Positions 1 to 10,132 of a stretch of 64,000 nucleotides of DNA are shown here, piece by piece (position 1 is the first letter of the stretch; each line of letters opens with the position of its first letter). The notes under the pieces were generated by a model, which was not told the origin of the DNA, ran no database searches, and worked only from the letters and a program-made list of their open reading frames with translations. This DNA is from Gammaproteobacteria bacterium (lineage in GTDB: Bacteria > Pseudomonadota > Gammaproteobacteria > Burkholderiales > Rhodocyclaceae). The stretch is taken from assembly GCA_018828385.1 (NCBI GenBank), contig JAHJVE010000012.1, positions 87,348 through 151,347 of the forward strand, written 5' to 3'. The position numbers and the translations under genes were made by a program.

Positions 1-1772
1 TCGCGCAGCGCCTTGCGGGTCGCCAAGCGGCCCAGGCTGCGCAGGAGTCGGCCCGAACCCGGTACGCACAATTGATCGCCGAACGCGAGCAGTCGCGGGG
101 CGTGGAGGCACGCCGAGGGCAACTGCAAGGCGAATGCCATACCGTGATCCAGGCCGGCACCCAGGCCATCGACGCCTTGAAAGCCCAGGATCAGGGCGAG
201 GTTCAGCGGCTGGAACGGCTGGAACAGCGTATCGCACAGCGCCTCGCCCAGGAGTGCAACCGCCGGCAAGTGTTGCAGAACCAGCGTCGACAATGCCTCG
301 CAGTGTTGGCGGGTGGGCAAGCCGTGCGGCATGCAGAGTCCCGTCTGCCCATGGCCGAGGGGGTATTGTCGCAGCGTTCGGCTCAGGTCGGGGCATGGCG
401 CCAACAGGTCCAAGCCCTGACGCAGTGCCAAGCGGCGAAGCGCATGGTCCAGCAGAAGTTGTCCGGGATCGAACGCGAGGCCGGCCAGGCGGCGCTGAAG
501 GCCGAGGAACTGGCGCGGCGCTTCGGTCTCACTGGCGAGGTGCCGTGTGCCGGCACCGACCTGCAGGGGCAGTGCCAGCTCCTGGGCGATGCGCGGGATG
601 CCAAGGCCCTGATTCCCAGCGCGCAGGGGACGATCCAGCGGTTGGGGCGCGAGAAGGTGGCGGCACAGCGGGAACTGGACGCCTTGTGCGGGCAGCATGA
701 CGAACTCGCGGGTGCGCCCCAGGCGTTGGCTAGGGCCGAGCACCGGGCCGAGCTGGCCCGGGCGCGGGCTTCGCGGTTTGCCTTGCTGGCGGCCCAGGCC
801 GGTGAAATGGCGCGGGCCCGGACCACGCTGGCCGGCATCGAGCAGGAATTGACGGAACTGCCGGCCGCCCAGGGACCGGATACCGCTGCTGGTCAGCAGC
901 GGATTGAGACGCCCGAGGAGGCTGCCGAGCACCAACAGATCCATTCGGCACGGCAGGCCATCGCCGCCCAAAACGAACAGCAGGCCGAGCACTACCGCGC
1001 CACCCTGGATCGGCTCAAGCAGGCGCTGGCGGCCTTGCCGGCACCGTACGACGGGCAACAGCTGATCGATGCCCAGACCGCGATGGAACAGGCCGCGCAG
1101 TCGGTCACTGCCGCCGAGCAGGCCCATTTGGCCGCAGTGCGAGACGTCGAAACCCTTGCCGCCCTCATGCAACAGGCAACGGCCCTGGCCGGTCGCCAAG
1201 CCCAAGTGACCAACCGCATCGCCAAGGTCGAAACAGAGTTGGGCAACTGGAACCTGTTCGCCAAGTGCATGAGCAACGACGGCCTGATCGCGCTGGCCAT
1301 CGACGATGCCGGTCCGGCCTTGGCGGGCCTGGCGAATGATCTCCTACTGGCCTGCTATGGCCCTCGTTTCACAGTCTCCCTCCAGACGCTGGTGGAGACC
1401 GGCAAGGGCGAACAGAAGGAAGGTTTCGACATCCGGGTGCACGACGGCGAATCGGGCGAGAGCAAAAGCGTTGGCCTGATGAGCGGCGGCGAAAGGGTGT
1501 GGATCAACGAGTGCTTGATCCGGGCGGTGGCCCTGTACCTCGCCCAGCACACGGGACGGCGCTATGGTGCGTTGTTCTCGGACGAGGCCGATGGGCCGCT
1601 GGACCCCGAGCGCAAGCGCATGTTCATGGCGATGAAGCGGGAGGTGCTGCGGCTGGGCGGCTATCAGCGCGAGTTCTTCGTCTCCCAGACGCAGGAGCTG
1701 ACGACCATGGCGGATGCGGTGATCGACCTGGATGCCCATGCGGAATCGTGCAAAGCCCCGGCGGGGGTGTAG
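1..1772 (+). CDS. SbcC/SMC-like ABC ATPase, C-terminal part (5' end outside window)
   Basis: Frame is open to the window edge; long coiled-coil; ABC signature 'LMSGGER' and Walker B 'ALFSDEADGPLD' near C-terminus. Confidence 0.75.
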   Translation, partial: AQRLAGRQAAQAAQESARTRYAQLIAEREQSRGVEARRGQLQGECHTVIQAGTQAIDALKAQDQGEVQRLERLEQRIAQRLAQECNRRQVLQNQRRQCLAVLAGGQAVRHAESRLPMAEGVLSQRSAQVGAWRQQVQALTQCQAAKRMVQQKLSGIEREAGQAALKAEELARRFGLTGEVPCAGTDLQGQCQLLGDARDAKALIPSAQGTIQRLGREKVAAQRELDALCGQHDELAGAPQALARAEHRAELARARASRFALLAAQAGEMARARTTLAGIEQELTELPAAQGPDTAAGQQRIETPEEAAEHQQIHSARQAIAAQNEQQAEHYRATLDRLKQALAALPAPYDGQQLIDAQTAMEQAAQSVTAAEQAHLAAVRDVETLAALMQQATALAGRQAQVTNRIAKVETELGNWNLFAKCMSNDGLIALAIDDAGPALAGLANDLLLACYGPRFTVSLQTLVETGKGEQKEGFDIRVHDGESGESKSVGLMSGGERVWINECLIRAVALYLAQHTGRRYGALFSDEADGPLDPERKRMFMAMKREVLRLGGYQREFFVSQTQELTTMADAVIDLDAHAESCKAPAGV

Positions 1773-1819
1773 TTTGGCTGTGAGGTTTGAATAGTACGGA
1801 GTTGCGGCGCCCGCTTTCC

Positions 1820-1846
1820 AGGTGTACCATTTGAAGGCGTACACCT
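1820..1846. promoter_or_regulatory. Perfect inverted repeat AGGTGTAC-N11-GTACACCT, candidate toxin-antitoxin operator
   Basis: 8-bp arms immediately upstream of the antitoxin start at 1859. Confidence 0.6.
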
Positions 1847-1858
1847 AAGGAGCCCGAC

Positions 1859-2661
<803 letters not shown>

Positions 2662-2696
2662 TCAATGCCGCTCTTTGGTGATCCGAATCACCGCGA

Positions 2697-3656
2697 TCAT
2701 GCCTCCGCCGCTTCAACATACGGCAAATGCACCTCGAAGCGGCTTCCCTTGCCCAGAGTCGATTCCACCCGAATCGTGCCGCCCATCCGCTGCACCATCC
2801 GCTCGGTTAAGGCCAGCCCCAGTCCCATTCCGCCGAAACGGCGCGAGGTGCTGCCGTCGGCCTGTTCGAAGGGGCGGAAGAGTTGCCGGACATGGTCGAC
2901 CCTCATCCCGATGCCGGTATCGGCAACCGTGAAGACTAGCCGGTTGCCGTCCCGTTCCGAGGTCAAGGTGACATTCCCTTCATCTGTGAACTTCACTGCA
3001 TTGTCCAGAAGGTGGCCCAGGATGTCGTTCAACTGCTTGCCATCGATCATGCAGTAGCCCGGCGGGCAGCCGCCTCGCCGATATTCGAAGGCCAACCCCT
3101 TGGAGGTTGCCTTTGCAAGCGCCCGCCGCGCAACCGTTCCCAAAAGCTTTCCGAGCGAAGTAGGGGCCGACCGGAGAACACGGCGGCCAGCGTCGAGGTG
3201 GGAAAAGGAGAGGACGTTCTCCACCAGTTCGGACAAACGCCGGCCGGCTTCGAGAATGCGCTGGCAGGCGTGCCGGGCCTTCCCCGGATCTTCGGCGCGC
3301 AGGCCGATGGTGGCCATGCCGAGGATGCCATAGAGCGGCGTGCGTAATTCGTGGTGCATATTGTTCACAAATTCCGCTTTGAGTTGCAGCAGATGCTCTG
3401 CCTCGGCCAAGGCCCGCTCGCCGGCAGGGCAGCACACCGCCTCAAGACGGCGGATTTCTGCCACCAGATGCGCTTCCCGCTCTTTCGCCAATCGGAGTTC
3501 TGCCTCGGTCTTCGCCAGGTGCGCTTCCAGGCGGTGGAGCTGCGCCTCGCTGCCCGCCACCTGCGCGCAGGAGCAAGAGTCCGACGTTCCTTCCGGGCTG
3601 GAAAACTGATGGTTGGATGCCCGGTTCTCCGGTATCGAAAGGTGATTCAGATCCAT
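2697..3656 (-). CDS. Soluble sensor histidine kinase (HisKA + HATPase_c)
   Basis: H-box 'FVNNMHHELRTPLYGILG', N box 'LLDNAVKFTDEG', 'DTGIGM', 'GMGLGLALTERMVQRMGG'; N-terminal coiled coil, no TM segment; start chosen at MDLNHL. Confidence 0.85.
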   Translation of the reverse strand: MDLNHLSIPENRASNHQFSSPEGTSDSCSCAQVAGSEAQLHRLEAHLAKTEAELRLAKEREAHLVAEIRRLEAVCCPAGERALAEAEHLLQLKAEFVNNMHHELRTPLYGILGMATIGLRAEDPGKARHACQRILEAGRRLSELVENVLSFSHLDAGRRVLRSAPTSLGKLLGTVARRALAKATSKGLAFEYRRGGCPPGYCMIDGKQLNDILGHLLDNAVKFTDEGNVTLTSERDGNRLVFTVADTGIGMRVDHVRQLFRPFEQADGSTSRRFGGMGLGLALTERMVQRMGGTIRVESTLGKGSRFEVHLPYVEAAEA

Positions 3657-3711
3657 GTCATTAGGGTATCCCGATTCGGGATATTCCACAACGGGTTATT
3701 AACGTACTGGG

Positions 3712-3981
3712 ATGGCCAATTCCCTGCACCGCCCCCAATACGAGGTCTTCCGCAAGATGATGGTCAAAGCGCGGGAAACCGCTGGCCTCACTCAGGTCCA
3801 GATTGCCGACGCCCTCGGCCGGCCCCAGAGTTTCGTCTCCAAGTACGAAAGAGGAGACCGCCGTCTCGATTTCACCGAGTTTGTCGAAATCACCGCCATT
3901 CTGGGAATCGATGTGGCCGCTTTCATCACCGCCTATCAGGACAGCATCAACGATCTGAATCTTCGTCCGTGGGTGCGGTAA
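3712..3981 (+). CDS. XRE-family HTH regulator
   Basis: 'AGLTQVQIADALGRPQSFVSKYERGDRRLDFTEFVEI'. Confidence 0.85.
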   Translation: MANSLHRPQYEVFRKMMVKARETAGLTQVQIADALGRPQSFVSKYERGDRRLDFTEFVEITAILGIDVAAFITAYQDSINDLNLRPWVR

Positions 3982-4297
3982 CTGCTTCCGCATGAGGTTA
4001 CTTGCCTGCCTGCCCTACATTATAAATGACGACGGGCTTATGGCGCTTGTGTGTCGTGTCGGTGTCACGGCGCTACGATTGGCAACAGAAGCGTTAACGT
4101 GACCAGGTCAATGGTAGCCACCGCCTGCATGATCAGGATATTCTCGTCGAGTCCTGCCATCGTGCGAACGGACACGAAGCTGTAGAAACCGTCGTTCAAA
4201 AAGTGGACGGCGATCGGCACCCAGAGCTTCATGTTCCGCCGTTTGGCCGCCGTCGATTGCCATGGCTTGTCCGGCGCCCCGCCGCTAAAATGTCTGC

Positions 4298-4534
4298 ATG
4301 TCGAAAATCCCCGAACCCACACCCGCGTTGAACAGGCTGCGCGCAGCGGCCGGCTTGATCCCCCTCATTGAGGATGGCCTTCGCCAGTCGAAAATCACCG
4401 CCGAGAAGGCTTCTTTGATGGCGGAGTTTTGCAACTGGGCGGCCCAGCAAGCAACGGAAGGCGGCCCGGAGGCCTTACGCCTTGGCGATGACATCAAAGC
4501 GGGCTTGGAACGGCTTAAAACGCTGCTGGCATAG
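4298..4534 (+). CDS. Small conserved-looking hypothetical protein
   Basis: 78-aa ORF with balanced composition; no recognised domain. Confidence 0.4.
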   Translation: MSKIPEPTPALNRLRAAAGLIPLIEDGLRQSKITAEKASLMAEFCNWAAQQATEGGPEALRLGDDIKAGLERLKTLLA

Positions 4535-4601
4535 CGGTAGCCGGGCAGGTCCGGCCACCGCCACTATCGTGTGGTCCCGTTGTGAGAGTTGGATTGCCGA
4601 C

Positions 4602-5084
4602 TCATGCCTCGGGCTCCTGCAAATCAAAGACCGGCAGATCGTCAATCACGGCCGCTTCGCTATCGAACTTCAGCCAGGCAATACCGGCTTGCTCCGCGAC
4701 TTCGAAGATCGTGGCCAGATCGGCTTCCGTCGGCATCCGGTAACGGGGTGCGCCGACATAGATGATGCCGCCGCAGTCGGTCGGGTAGGCGTTGACCGAC
4801 AACTCGTCATCGGCCAGTTTCATGCGGGTACTTGAACTCAGATGCGAGATCGATAACGAGGCCAGGGGTTCAGCCTGCGCTTGCAAGCTTGCCACAGCGG
4901 GTGTTTTCATGCGGTTATCCTTCCTCTTGATGGGACGTCGCGTGGTCTTGGGGCGCGTACCAGTCTGACGACTGAAGTTCACGCCGCAGTCGCGACAACG
5001 GAACCAGCGCAGGCGGCCCAGCGTACCCAACGGCACGCTGTCGCCCGCGCAAACAGGACAATGAGGCGGGATTCTCGTCGCCAT
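4602..5084 (-). CDS. Zinc-ribbon hypothetical protein
   Basis: Start at MATRIPPHC (GGAG upstream); CPVC...FRCRDCG zinc ribbon. Confidence 0.55.
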   Translation of the reverse strand: MATRIPPHCPVCAGDSVPLGTLGRLRWFRCRDCGVNFSRQTGTRPKTTRRPIKRKDNRMKTPAVASLQAQAEPLASLSISHLSSSTRMKLADDELSVNAYPTDCGGIIYVGAPRYRMPTEADLATIFEVAEQAGIAWLKFDSEAAVIDDLPVFDLQEPEA

Positions 5085-5182
5085 GATGATCTCCTCATGC
5101 GACAGAAAAGGCAGCCCGACCCAATGAGGTGGGCATGCCTTTGAGCATCGGACGCGACGAGATTGGCCGGCGGCGCATGGCG

Positions 5183-5764
5183 TTACACCAGTCCACATTC
5201 GGCAAACGAGATGACCCTATCGCCGGCGACGACAAAATGGTCGATCAGCCGCACATCCACCAGGCTCAGCGCCTGCTTCAGGTTCTGTGTCAGCAACTCA
5301 TCGGCCCGCGAGGGCTCGACTTCCCCCGAGGGATGGTTGTGCGCAACGGCCAGCGCGGCGGCGTTACGGGCGAGCGCCCCCTTGACCACTTCCCGGGGAT
5401 AGACGGAGGTCTGGGTCAGGGTTCCCCGGAACAATTCCTCGACTTCGATCAGGCGATGCTGGGCGTCCAAGTAGAGCGCCAGGAACACCTCATGCTCAAG
5501 CCCAGCGCAATACAGCCGCAGCCAATCGCGCAGGACTTGCGGTGAGTTCATCAGCGGGCCGCTGCGCATCTGCTCACGCAGATTGCGCAGCAGCAGTTCG
5601 CGGGCAACGCCCAGACGATGGGCGAGAACGGTATCGGTGGTGCCGAGCATGCCCATTTGCGCCACGGCATCGCTGACGTGCAGAGGGTTGGTACTCGACG
5701 CGCAAACCAGGGGCGAGAGTAATTCGCGGACCAGATCGGCGCGGGACAAGGCAGAGAGATTCAT
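5183..5764 (-). CDS. radC: RadC/JAB-domain DNA repair family protein
   Basis: '[17 protein letters not shown]' JAB metal motif and '[23 protein letters not shown]'; start MNLSALS preceded by GGAG. Confidence 0.9.
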   Translation of the reverse strand: MNLSALSRADLVRELLSPLVCASSTNPLHVSDAVAQMGMLGTTDTVLAHRLGVARELLLRNLREQMRSGPLMNSPQVLRDWLRLYCAGLEHEVFLALYLDAQHRLIEVEELFRGTLTQTSVYPREVVKGALARNAAALAVAHNHPSGEVEPSRADELLTQNLKQALSLVDVRLIDHFVVAGDRVISFAECGLV

Positions 5765-5842
5765 GGCGTTCTCCTCTATGAAACAAAAAAAGCGGGAACG
5801 CCGATCCCAAAGGGGACGAGGTCCCCGCTTGGGATGAAGGTG
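5765..5842 (-). ncRNA. radC RNA motif-like leader
   Basis: Minus strand: nested stems ATCCCAA-GC-GGGGAC-CTC-GTCCCC-TTTGGGAT, then GGCGTTC which can pair with GAACGCC overlapping the RBS. Confidence 0.65.
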
Positions 5843-5881
5843 CGGACGAATGTACGTAACATCGGTCGGCACGATGAATGA

Positions 5882-5935
5882 GGCAGGTATCGACTGCGAC
5901 GCCGGCCAGAGCCGGACTACATCCCACGATGGAAT
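5882..5935. repeat. Multi-hairpin repeat copy 1 (GGCAGGTATCGACTGCGACGCC + hairpin)
   Basis: Same core as 9366, 22347 and 29912; second hairpin CCGGC-CAGA-GCCGG. Confidence 0.6.
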
Positions 5936-6239
5936 GCAGGTATGCCCTGTCAGTTTCCGGCATCGGTCGGGTGGATTCAAGGGGATCCAGAGGACGCAAC
6001 GTTCAAGCGGCCGGAATCCGACGGGCTTGCGAATGGCGTCGATGATGAGGGCGTGCCGATCGCTTCCTGCGGCGCAAGGGTGCGGTCGGCTTGGTCAACA
6101 GGGCCTACTTGCACTCCAGTGTGACCGGGATGTCAGCCTAATTGCACTGCACAAATTTTTTGCGTGACCGCCGTAAAACCCAGGACAAGCCTGGAAAATT
6201 TGATCAAGATGAAGGCTCAACCCTTCACGTAGAACGACG

Positions 6240-6455
6240 ATGATCCGCCTCGGCTCGCAAATTCGACTCACTCGCCGGGAGGTCGAGCGCTTCCGGAAGA
6301 TCACCGACATCGAGCCGGTGGACATCCGCACGCTCGACGACCTGGACGCCTACATCGCCCGATGCAAGGCGCACTACTGGGGCGTCTCCAAGGACACCCA
6401 GTTCCTGCATTGGCTCATCGACCGCGAATACGCCCAGTGCCGCCTGGCGGCGTAG
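6240..6455 (+). CDS. Small element-encoded hypothetical protein (paralog of 8492..8722)
   Basis: 'MIRLGSQIRLTRREVERFRK...TLDDLDAYIARC'. Confidence 0.5.
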   Translation: MIRLGSQIRLTRREVERFRKITDIEPVDIRTLDDLDAYIARCKAHYWGVSKDTQFLHWLIDREYAQCRLAA

Positions 6456-6537
6456 CGCGGTTGGTTTTCTGGGGGCGACCGTCTCCCCCAGCCTTTCTGC
6501 CGGGGAGACGTCGCGCCATCGGGTACTGCCGTCGAAG

Positions 6538-7209
6538 TCACTGGAAGACACGCGGCTCGATGGTCGCGCCGCGCATGAAGGCGAGGTAGGCGCCGGCCTT
6601 TCCTATATCCCGGAAACTGGCGACAACTTCCTCGCGCCGCAGAACGTTCCAGGACTGGTCGGCGTCGCCCGAAGGCTTGATGCTCAAGTCGGCTTCGCGG
6701 TAGGCGGCATGGCGATACAGAAAGTCGCCCGATGCCCAATCCACGATGGCAAGGAGGCAGGCGCACAGGATGGCGCAGCCGCCATGCTCGTCGGGCTCGA
6801 TCAGCAAGGGGACCTTCAAACTCCCCGTCGAGCGGCCGATCCGGCCGACGACGTCGTGCTCTTCCAGCCAGGGTTCGCCGGTGCTCGTGTCGCCCAGGAT
6901 CAGGCGGACCTTCCGTTCGCGGGTGCGGCAGGATTCCAGGACCCTGGCGGCCTTGGCATCCGTGCCGGGATCGAAGTAGGTCGTGCGTGTCAGCGGGGAC
7001 TGGCTCCAGGCCTGGACGGCTCGGCCGTACTTTTCGTAGCCGGCGAGGGTTGCGTAGTCCTCGTCCGTGAACGACAGGTCGGCACGGCTCAGCTTGCTGG
7101 CGATCTGGTTGGCGTGATCCCGGGCGTTTGCGAAACCGAGGCAGGTAAAGCCCTCGCCGCAATCGATCGCGTAGCGCTGCTGTGCCGCATTGATACTCAC
7201 CTTGTTCAT
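6538..7209 (-). CDS. Integrative-element hypothetical protein
   Basis: 223-aa ORF with AAAGGAA RBS; structured leader upstream. Confidence 0.6.
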   Translation of the reverse strand: MNKVSINAAQQRYAIDCGEGFTCLGFANARDHANQIASKLSRADLSFTDEDYATLAGYEKYGRAVQAWSQSPLTRTTYFDPGTDAKAARVLESCRTRERKVRLILGDTSTGEPWLEEHDVVGRIGRSTGSLKVPLLIEPDEHGGCAILCACLLAIVDWASGDFLYRHAAYREADLSIKPSGDADQSWNVLRREEVVASFRDIGKAGAYLAFMRGATIEPRVFQ

Positions 7210-7264
7210 CTCGGGTTCCTTTCGAAATGTCGTGGAACCACACCCCGTCGGGCGTGAGCCCCAC
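7210..7264 (-). ncRNA. radC-motif-like leader, divergent copy
   Basis: Minus strand: CCCCGT...ACGGGG hairpin followed by GGTTCC that pairs exactly with GGAACC at the RBS. Confidence 0.45.
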
Positions 7265-7321
7265 GGGGTTGTTGCGTGTTCGGCAGGCCGAAGGTCAGCT
7301 GGCCGGTGGTGTCGCTGCGGC

Positions 7322-7564
7322 TCAGGCCGCCTGCGCCACTGCCTGGAATCCTTGCACCAAGGCGCCGGCCTCGGTGGCGACGACGACCTGGTCGGACAGC
7401 AGGCGGTCCAGCTTCAGCAGCAAGGCGTCGGCGTGCTCCTGGTCATCCGGGTAGAGGGACGGGCGCAGTTTCTCGACCTCCTTCTTGATGAGGCGAAGCT
7501 CTGGGACGATGGCGCGCTCAGCGTGCGCTTCGATGGCGTTCAGGATGGCGGTGATGGTGATCAT
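7322..7564 (-). CDS. Small hypothetical protein
   Basis: Start MITITAILNAIEAH with GAAAGGAAG upstream. Confidence 0.5.
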   Translation of the reverse strand: MITITAILNAIEAHAERAIVPELRLIKKEVEKLRPSLYPDDQEHADALLLKLDRLLSDQVVVATEAGALVQGFQAVAQAA

Positions 7565-7848
7565 CGATGGCTTCCTTTCATTGCTAGAAAAAATGGGCCG
7601 GCATGCCGGGGGCAGATCGGCGGGCGAGGTTTGGCCCGGCGGGCGCAGACGGCGTAGCGGGCGGGTGGGGGCGCCCCGTGAAGTCGGCTTGCCGGCGTTC
7701 ATGGGCACTCGATGAGGTGTGCGGGGATCGGGGCGAGCACCGCACGCGCCGCTGGGGAACAGCGGGCGTGGGCGTTCGGCGATCCGGATGCGACGGCAAG
7801 TGCCGCCGCATCACAGGCCGGGCCGGTGATGGCCTGGCGCTTCTCGGG

Positions 7849-8364
7849 TCAGGCGGCCGAGCGCGGTGTTTTTGCGCTGGGCGAGGCCAGTGCTTCAGTG
7901 GATGCGGCTACCGGATCGGCCGCAGACTGGGTCGCCTGTTGCTCGAAGGCCGTGTGTGCCGTCGTGAACTCGGTTTCCCGAGCCAGGCGGCGCACTTGGG
8001 CGACGGCGGGCTCCTTGACCATTTCGGGCAGGCATTCGACGGCGATGTCGCTGCCGTGCCGCAGACCCTTCTGCAGACTGTGCAGCGGCCGGACGAACAG
8101 GCCGTGGCACAGCCAGCGGACAAACTGACCGATCCGCTTGTTGCGTGCCTGGCGGGCTTTGTGCCGACGCAGGGATTCCTTACAGCACAGATACAACGCC
8201 AGATGGGTGCGCTTCATTTCGGGATCGGACTCGAGCTGGGCCATGACTTCCGTCGCGATGGCCGGATCACGGCCGACGCGCTGGTAGAAGCCGACCCAGG
8301 CACGCTCTTCCTCGGACTCGATACCGGAGCGCCGGGGGCGAGGACGGGGTTTCTCAAGGGACAT
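7849..8364 (-). CDS. Integrative-element hypothetical protein
   Basis: 171-aa ORF, GGAG RBS, radC-like leader. Confidence 0.55.
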   Translation of the reverse strand: MSLEKPRPRPRRSGIESEEERAWVGFYQRVGRDPAIATEVMAQLESDPEMKRTHLALYLCCKESLRRHKARQARNKRIGQFVRWLCHGLFVRPLHSLQKGLRHGSDIAVECLPEMVKEPAVAQVRRLARETEFTTAHTAFEQQATQSAADPVAASTEALASPSAKTPRSAA

Positions 8365-8440
8365 GATGTTTCTCCAAAGACGAATAGAGGGAACACCCGT
8401 CCCTGGTCGGGGAGGCGGTGGACTCCCCGGGGTTGCACGG
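8365..8440 (-). ncRNA. radC-motif-like leader
   Basis: Minus strand: CGGGGAG-N-CTCCCCG hairpin, then GGGACGGGTGTTCCC before the RBS. Confidence 0.55.
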
Positions 8441-8491
8441 ACATGCGGCGCTGCTAAGCTGAACGCTCACAGGTCAAGAGGTGCCCACACC

Positions 8492-8722
8492 ATGCTGCGT
8501 GCAGGCGATGTGCTACGGTTCACGCCCGACGAAATCGAGGACTTCCGAAAACTCGGTCTCGACTTCGACGGGGCGCGAACACAGGATGACATCGACCAGG
8601 CATTGGCCCGATGGGCCGATACGCTGAACGATGAACGTCCCGATCTGCTGGAAAAGATCGCTGCGGCAATGGCGAAGGCCAGGGGCATCCCGCTACCCGC
8701 GCGCTTGACGCGGATACGTTGA
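8492..8722 (+). CDS. Small element-encoded hypothetical protein (paralog of 6240..6455)
   Basis: 'MLRAGDVLRFTPDEIEDFRK...TQDDIDQALARW'. Confidence 0.5.
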   Translation: MLRAGDVLRFTPDEIEDFRKLGLDFDGARTQDDIDQALARWADTLNDERPDLLEKIAAAMAKARGIPLPARLTRIR

Positions 8723-8917
8723 TGCGGCGTGCCTGCCGTTGTCCTCGGCAATCCTCATCCAGCGGTCGGCGATGCGGTCCAGGTAGACCAGATCGTCGGC
8801 TTCGATCTCGCCCGACTCTCGCAAGCGGGCGATCACCTCCTTGACCAGGGACGGATCGTCCTTGGCCAGTTGGATCACAGTGGCGGCAATGCGCCGGCGG
8901 TAGAGGCTGATCGGCAT
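8693..8917 (-). CDS. Small hypothetical protein
   Basis: MPISLYRRRIAATVIQLAKDDPSLVKEVIARLRESGEIEADDLVYLDRIADRW. Confidence 0.5.
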   Translation of the reverse strand: MPISLYRRRIAATVIQLAKDDPSLVKEVIARLRESGEIEADDLVYLDRIADRWMRIAEDNGRHAASTYPRQARG

Positions 8918-8919
8918 GA

Positions 8920-9093
8920 TCAGGCTCCTGCGGCACGGTACTCGGAAGCGCCGCCAGACCGTCCGGGGACGGTGGGTCTCGGTTTCAACAACGCCGGCAC
9001 AGTCGGCATGCGCAGGGACGGTCGGGCGTACCCGGAACCACCCAGCAGCACGGCGACCGGGCGCGACTCTCTCGTCGCAGGGATTGCGAACAT
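8920..9093 (-). CDS. Very small ORF directly behind a radC-like leader
   Basis: MFAIPATRESRPVAVLLGG...; GGAGAACACC-ATG start context shared with other leader genes. Confidence 0.4.
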   Translation of the reverse strand: MFAIPATRESRPVAVLLGGSGYARPSLRMPTVPALLKPRPTVPGRSGGASEYRAAGA

Positions 9094-9165
9094 GGTGTTC
9101 TCCTTCAGGAATGAAAGGGAACACCCATCCCTGGCGGGGAACTTGGGGTTCCCCGTTCGGGATGC
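9094..9165 (-). ncRNA. radC RNA motif-like leader
   Basis: Minus strand: CATCCC-GAA-CGGGGAAC-CCCAA-GTTCCCCG-CCA-GGGATG, then GGTGTTC pairing with GAACACC at RBS/start. Confidence 0.65.
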
Positions 9166-9365
9166 TCCGCCGTGGACGGCAGAGCGGCTCGGCAACGTGC
9201 CAGGCGGCACGCGCAGGATGAAGGCCCACGGTTCTTGCGAACGGGGCCTTCGCTCGATGCCGATTGACCCGAAGATCGCGCGGCAGGACAGTGTTCAGCC
9301 GGGTGGCTGAACCAGACACTCGGCCAGGGACATGGCCGGACCCGACCGAAGTCGGGGATTCAAGA

Positions 9366-9421
9366 GGCAGGTAACGACTGCGACGCCAGCGAGGCTGGAC
9401 TTCAGGGTGGCCGAGGCCGCC
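9366..9421. repeat. Multi-hairpin repeat copy 2
   Basis: GGCAGGTAACGACTGCGACGCC followed by CCAGC-GAG-GCTGG and a GGCC/GGCC hairpin. Confidence 0.6.
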
Positions 9422-9677
9422 GATGAAGGCTGTGCAGACACGATGTCCACAGAAAGCCCTTGCAGTATCGCGCTGGACTTATCCGGGATTCAAGACAGTG
9501 GTTTTGTTTGCCACACGCAAGCGTCGGGAATTCCGAGCTTCTTGGCGGGGTGCGAGCTTTGTGCGGGTAATGTGCCTTACCCACGGCGAGGCATGTGCGT
9601 GCCATCCAGATGGCACTAAACCGATGGTGGCAACGACCGGGAAAACAGAAAAGCGCTGATGGGTTTGCGCACCACGA

Positions 9678-9724
9678 CCACTACAGGTAGTGGCATCAAG
9701 TCATCGAAACACCGTATATAGTAT
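9678..9724. promoter_or_regulatory. Two candidate NrdR boxes upstream of the RNR operon
   Basis: CCACTACAGGTAGTGG (9678-9693) and ACACCGTATATAGTAT (9709-9724); centres 31 bp apart; 11/16 and 13/16 matches to ACACWATATATWGTGT as I recall it. Confidence 0.6.
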
Positions 9725-9765
9725 ATTTGCCTCCTTGACACCCCGAGTCTGTTAAGCCTAGACTC

Positions 9766-9950
9766 GATGCCGTTGATGGTTCCCTTCCGGGGATTAAAAC
9801 GGGAATCCGGTGCCGGACCGCAAGGTCTGAATTCCGGGGCTGCCCCCGCAACTGTAATCGGCGAGCGCTTCGCCAACACATGCCACTGGATGCGTCCGGG
9901 AAGGTAGGTGGAGCGCGCTGAACCGAGAGCCAGGAGACCTGCCGCAACGA
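9766..9950 (+). promoter_or_regulatory. Cobalamin riboswitch
   Basis: gggaatccggtgccg...ggggctgcccccgcaactgtaatcgg...ccactgg...gggaaggtaggt...gagccaggagacctgcc: B12-box layout. Confidence 0.93.
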
Positions 9951-10100
9951 ACTTTCTTTCATGGTTTTGGGGCGGGGTGTCCCTGACGAGAGGTTTATTG
10001 CGTGTCTTTCTTGCCGTTCGTTCGCCTGACCGATTCGACCACGGGTTCCCGCCCGCTGGCGTCGTGCTCGGTCGCGTCGAATGCCGGCCTGACGCAACGT

Positions 10101-10130
10101 CGATTCTCCGCCCCCCGATACGGAGAATCG
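10101..10130 (+). promoter_or_regulatory. RBS-sequestering hairpin before nrdA
   Basis: Perfect 10-bp stem CGATTCTCCG-CCCCCCGATA-CGGAGAATCG containing the GGAG RBS; TTG start at 10133. Confidence 0.65.
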
Positions 10131-10132
10131 CC

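Noticed and set aside
4065-4232. Minus-strand 55-aa hydrophobic ORF (MKLWVPIAVHFLNDGFYSF...)
   Set aside because: Possible small membrane protein, but weak RBS and no motif; not reported as a feature.
9423-9659. 78-aa plus-strand ORF before the riboswitch
   Set aside because: Overlaps the structured repeat region and has an Arg/Cys-biased non-protein-like composition.
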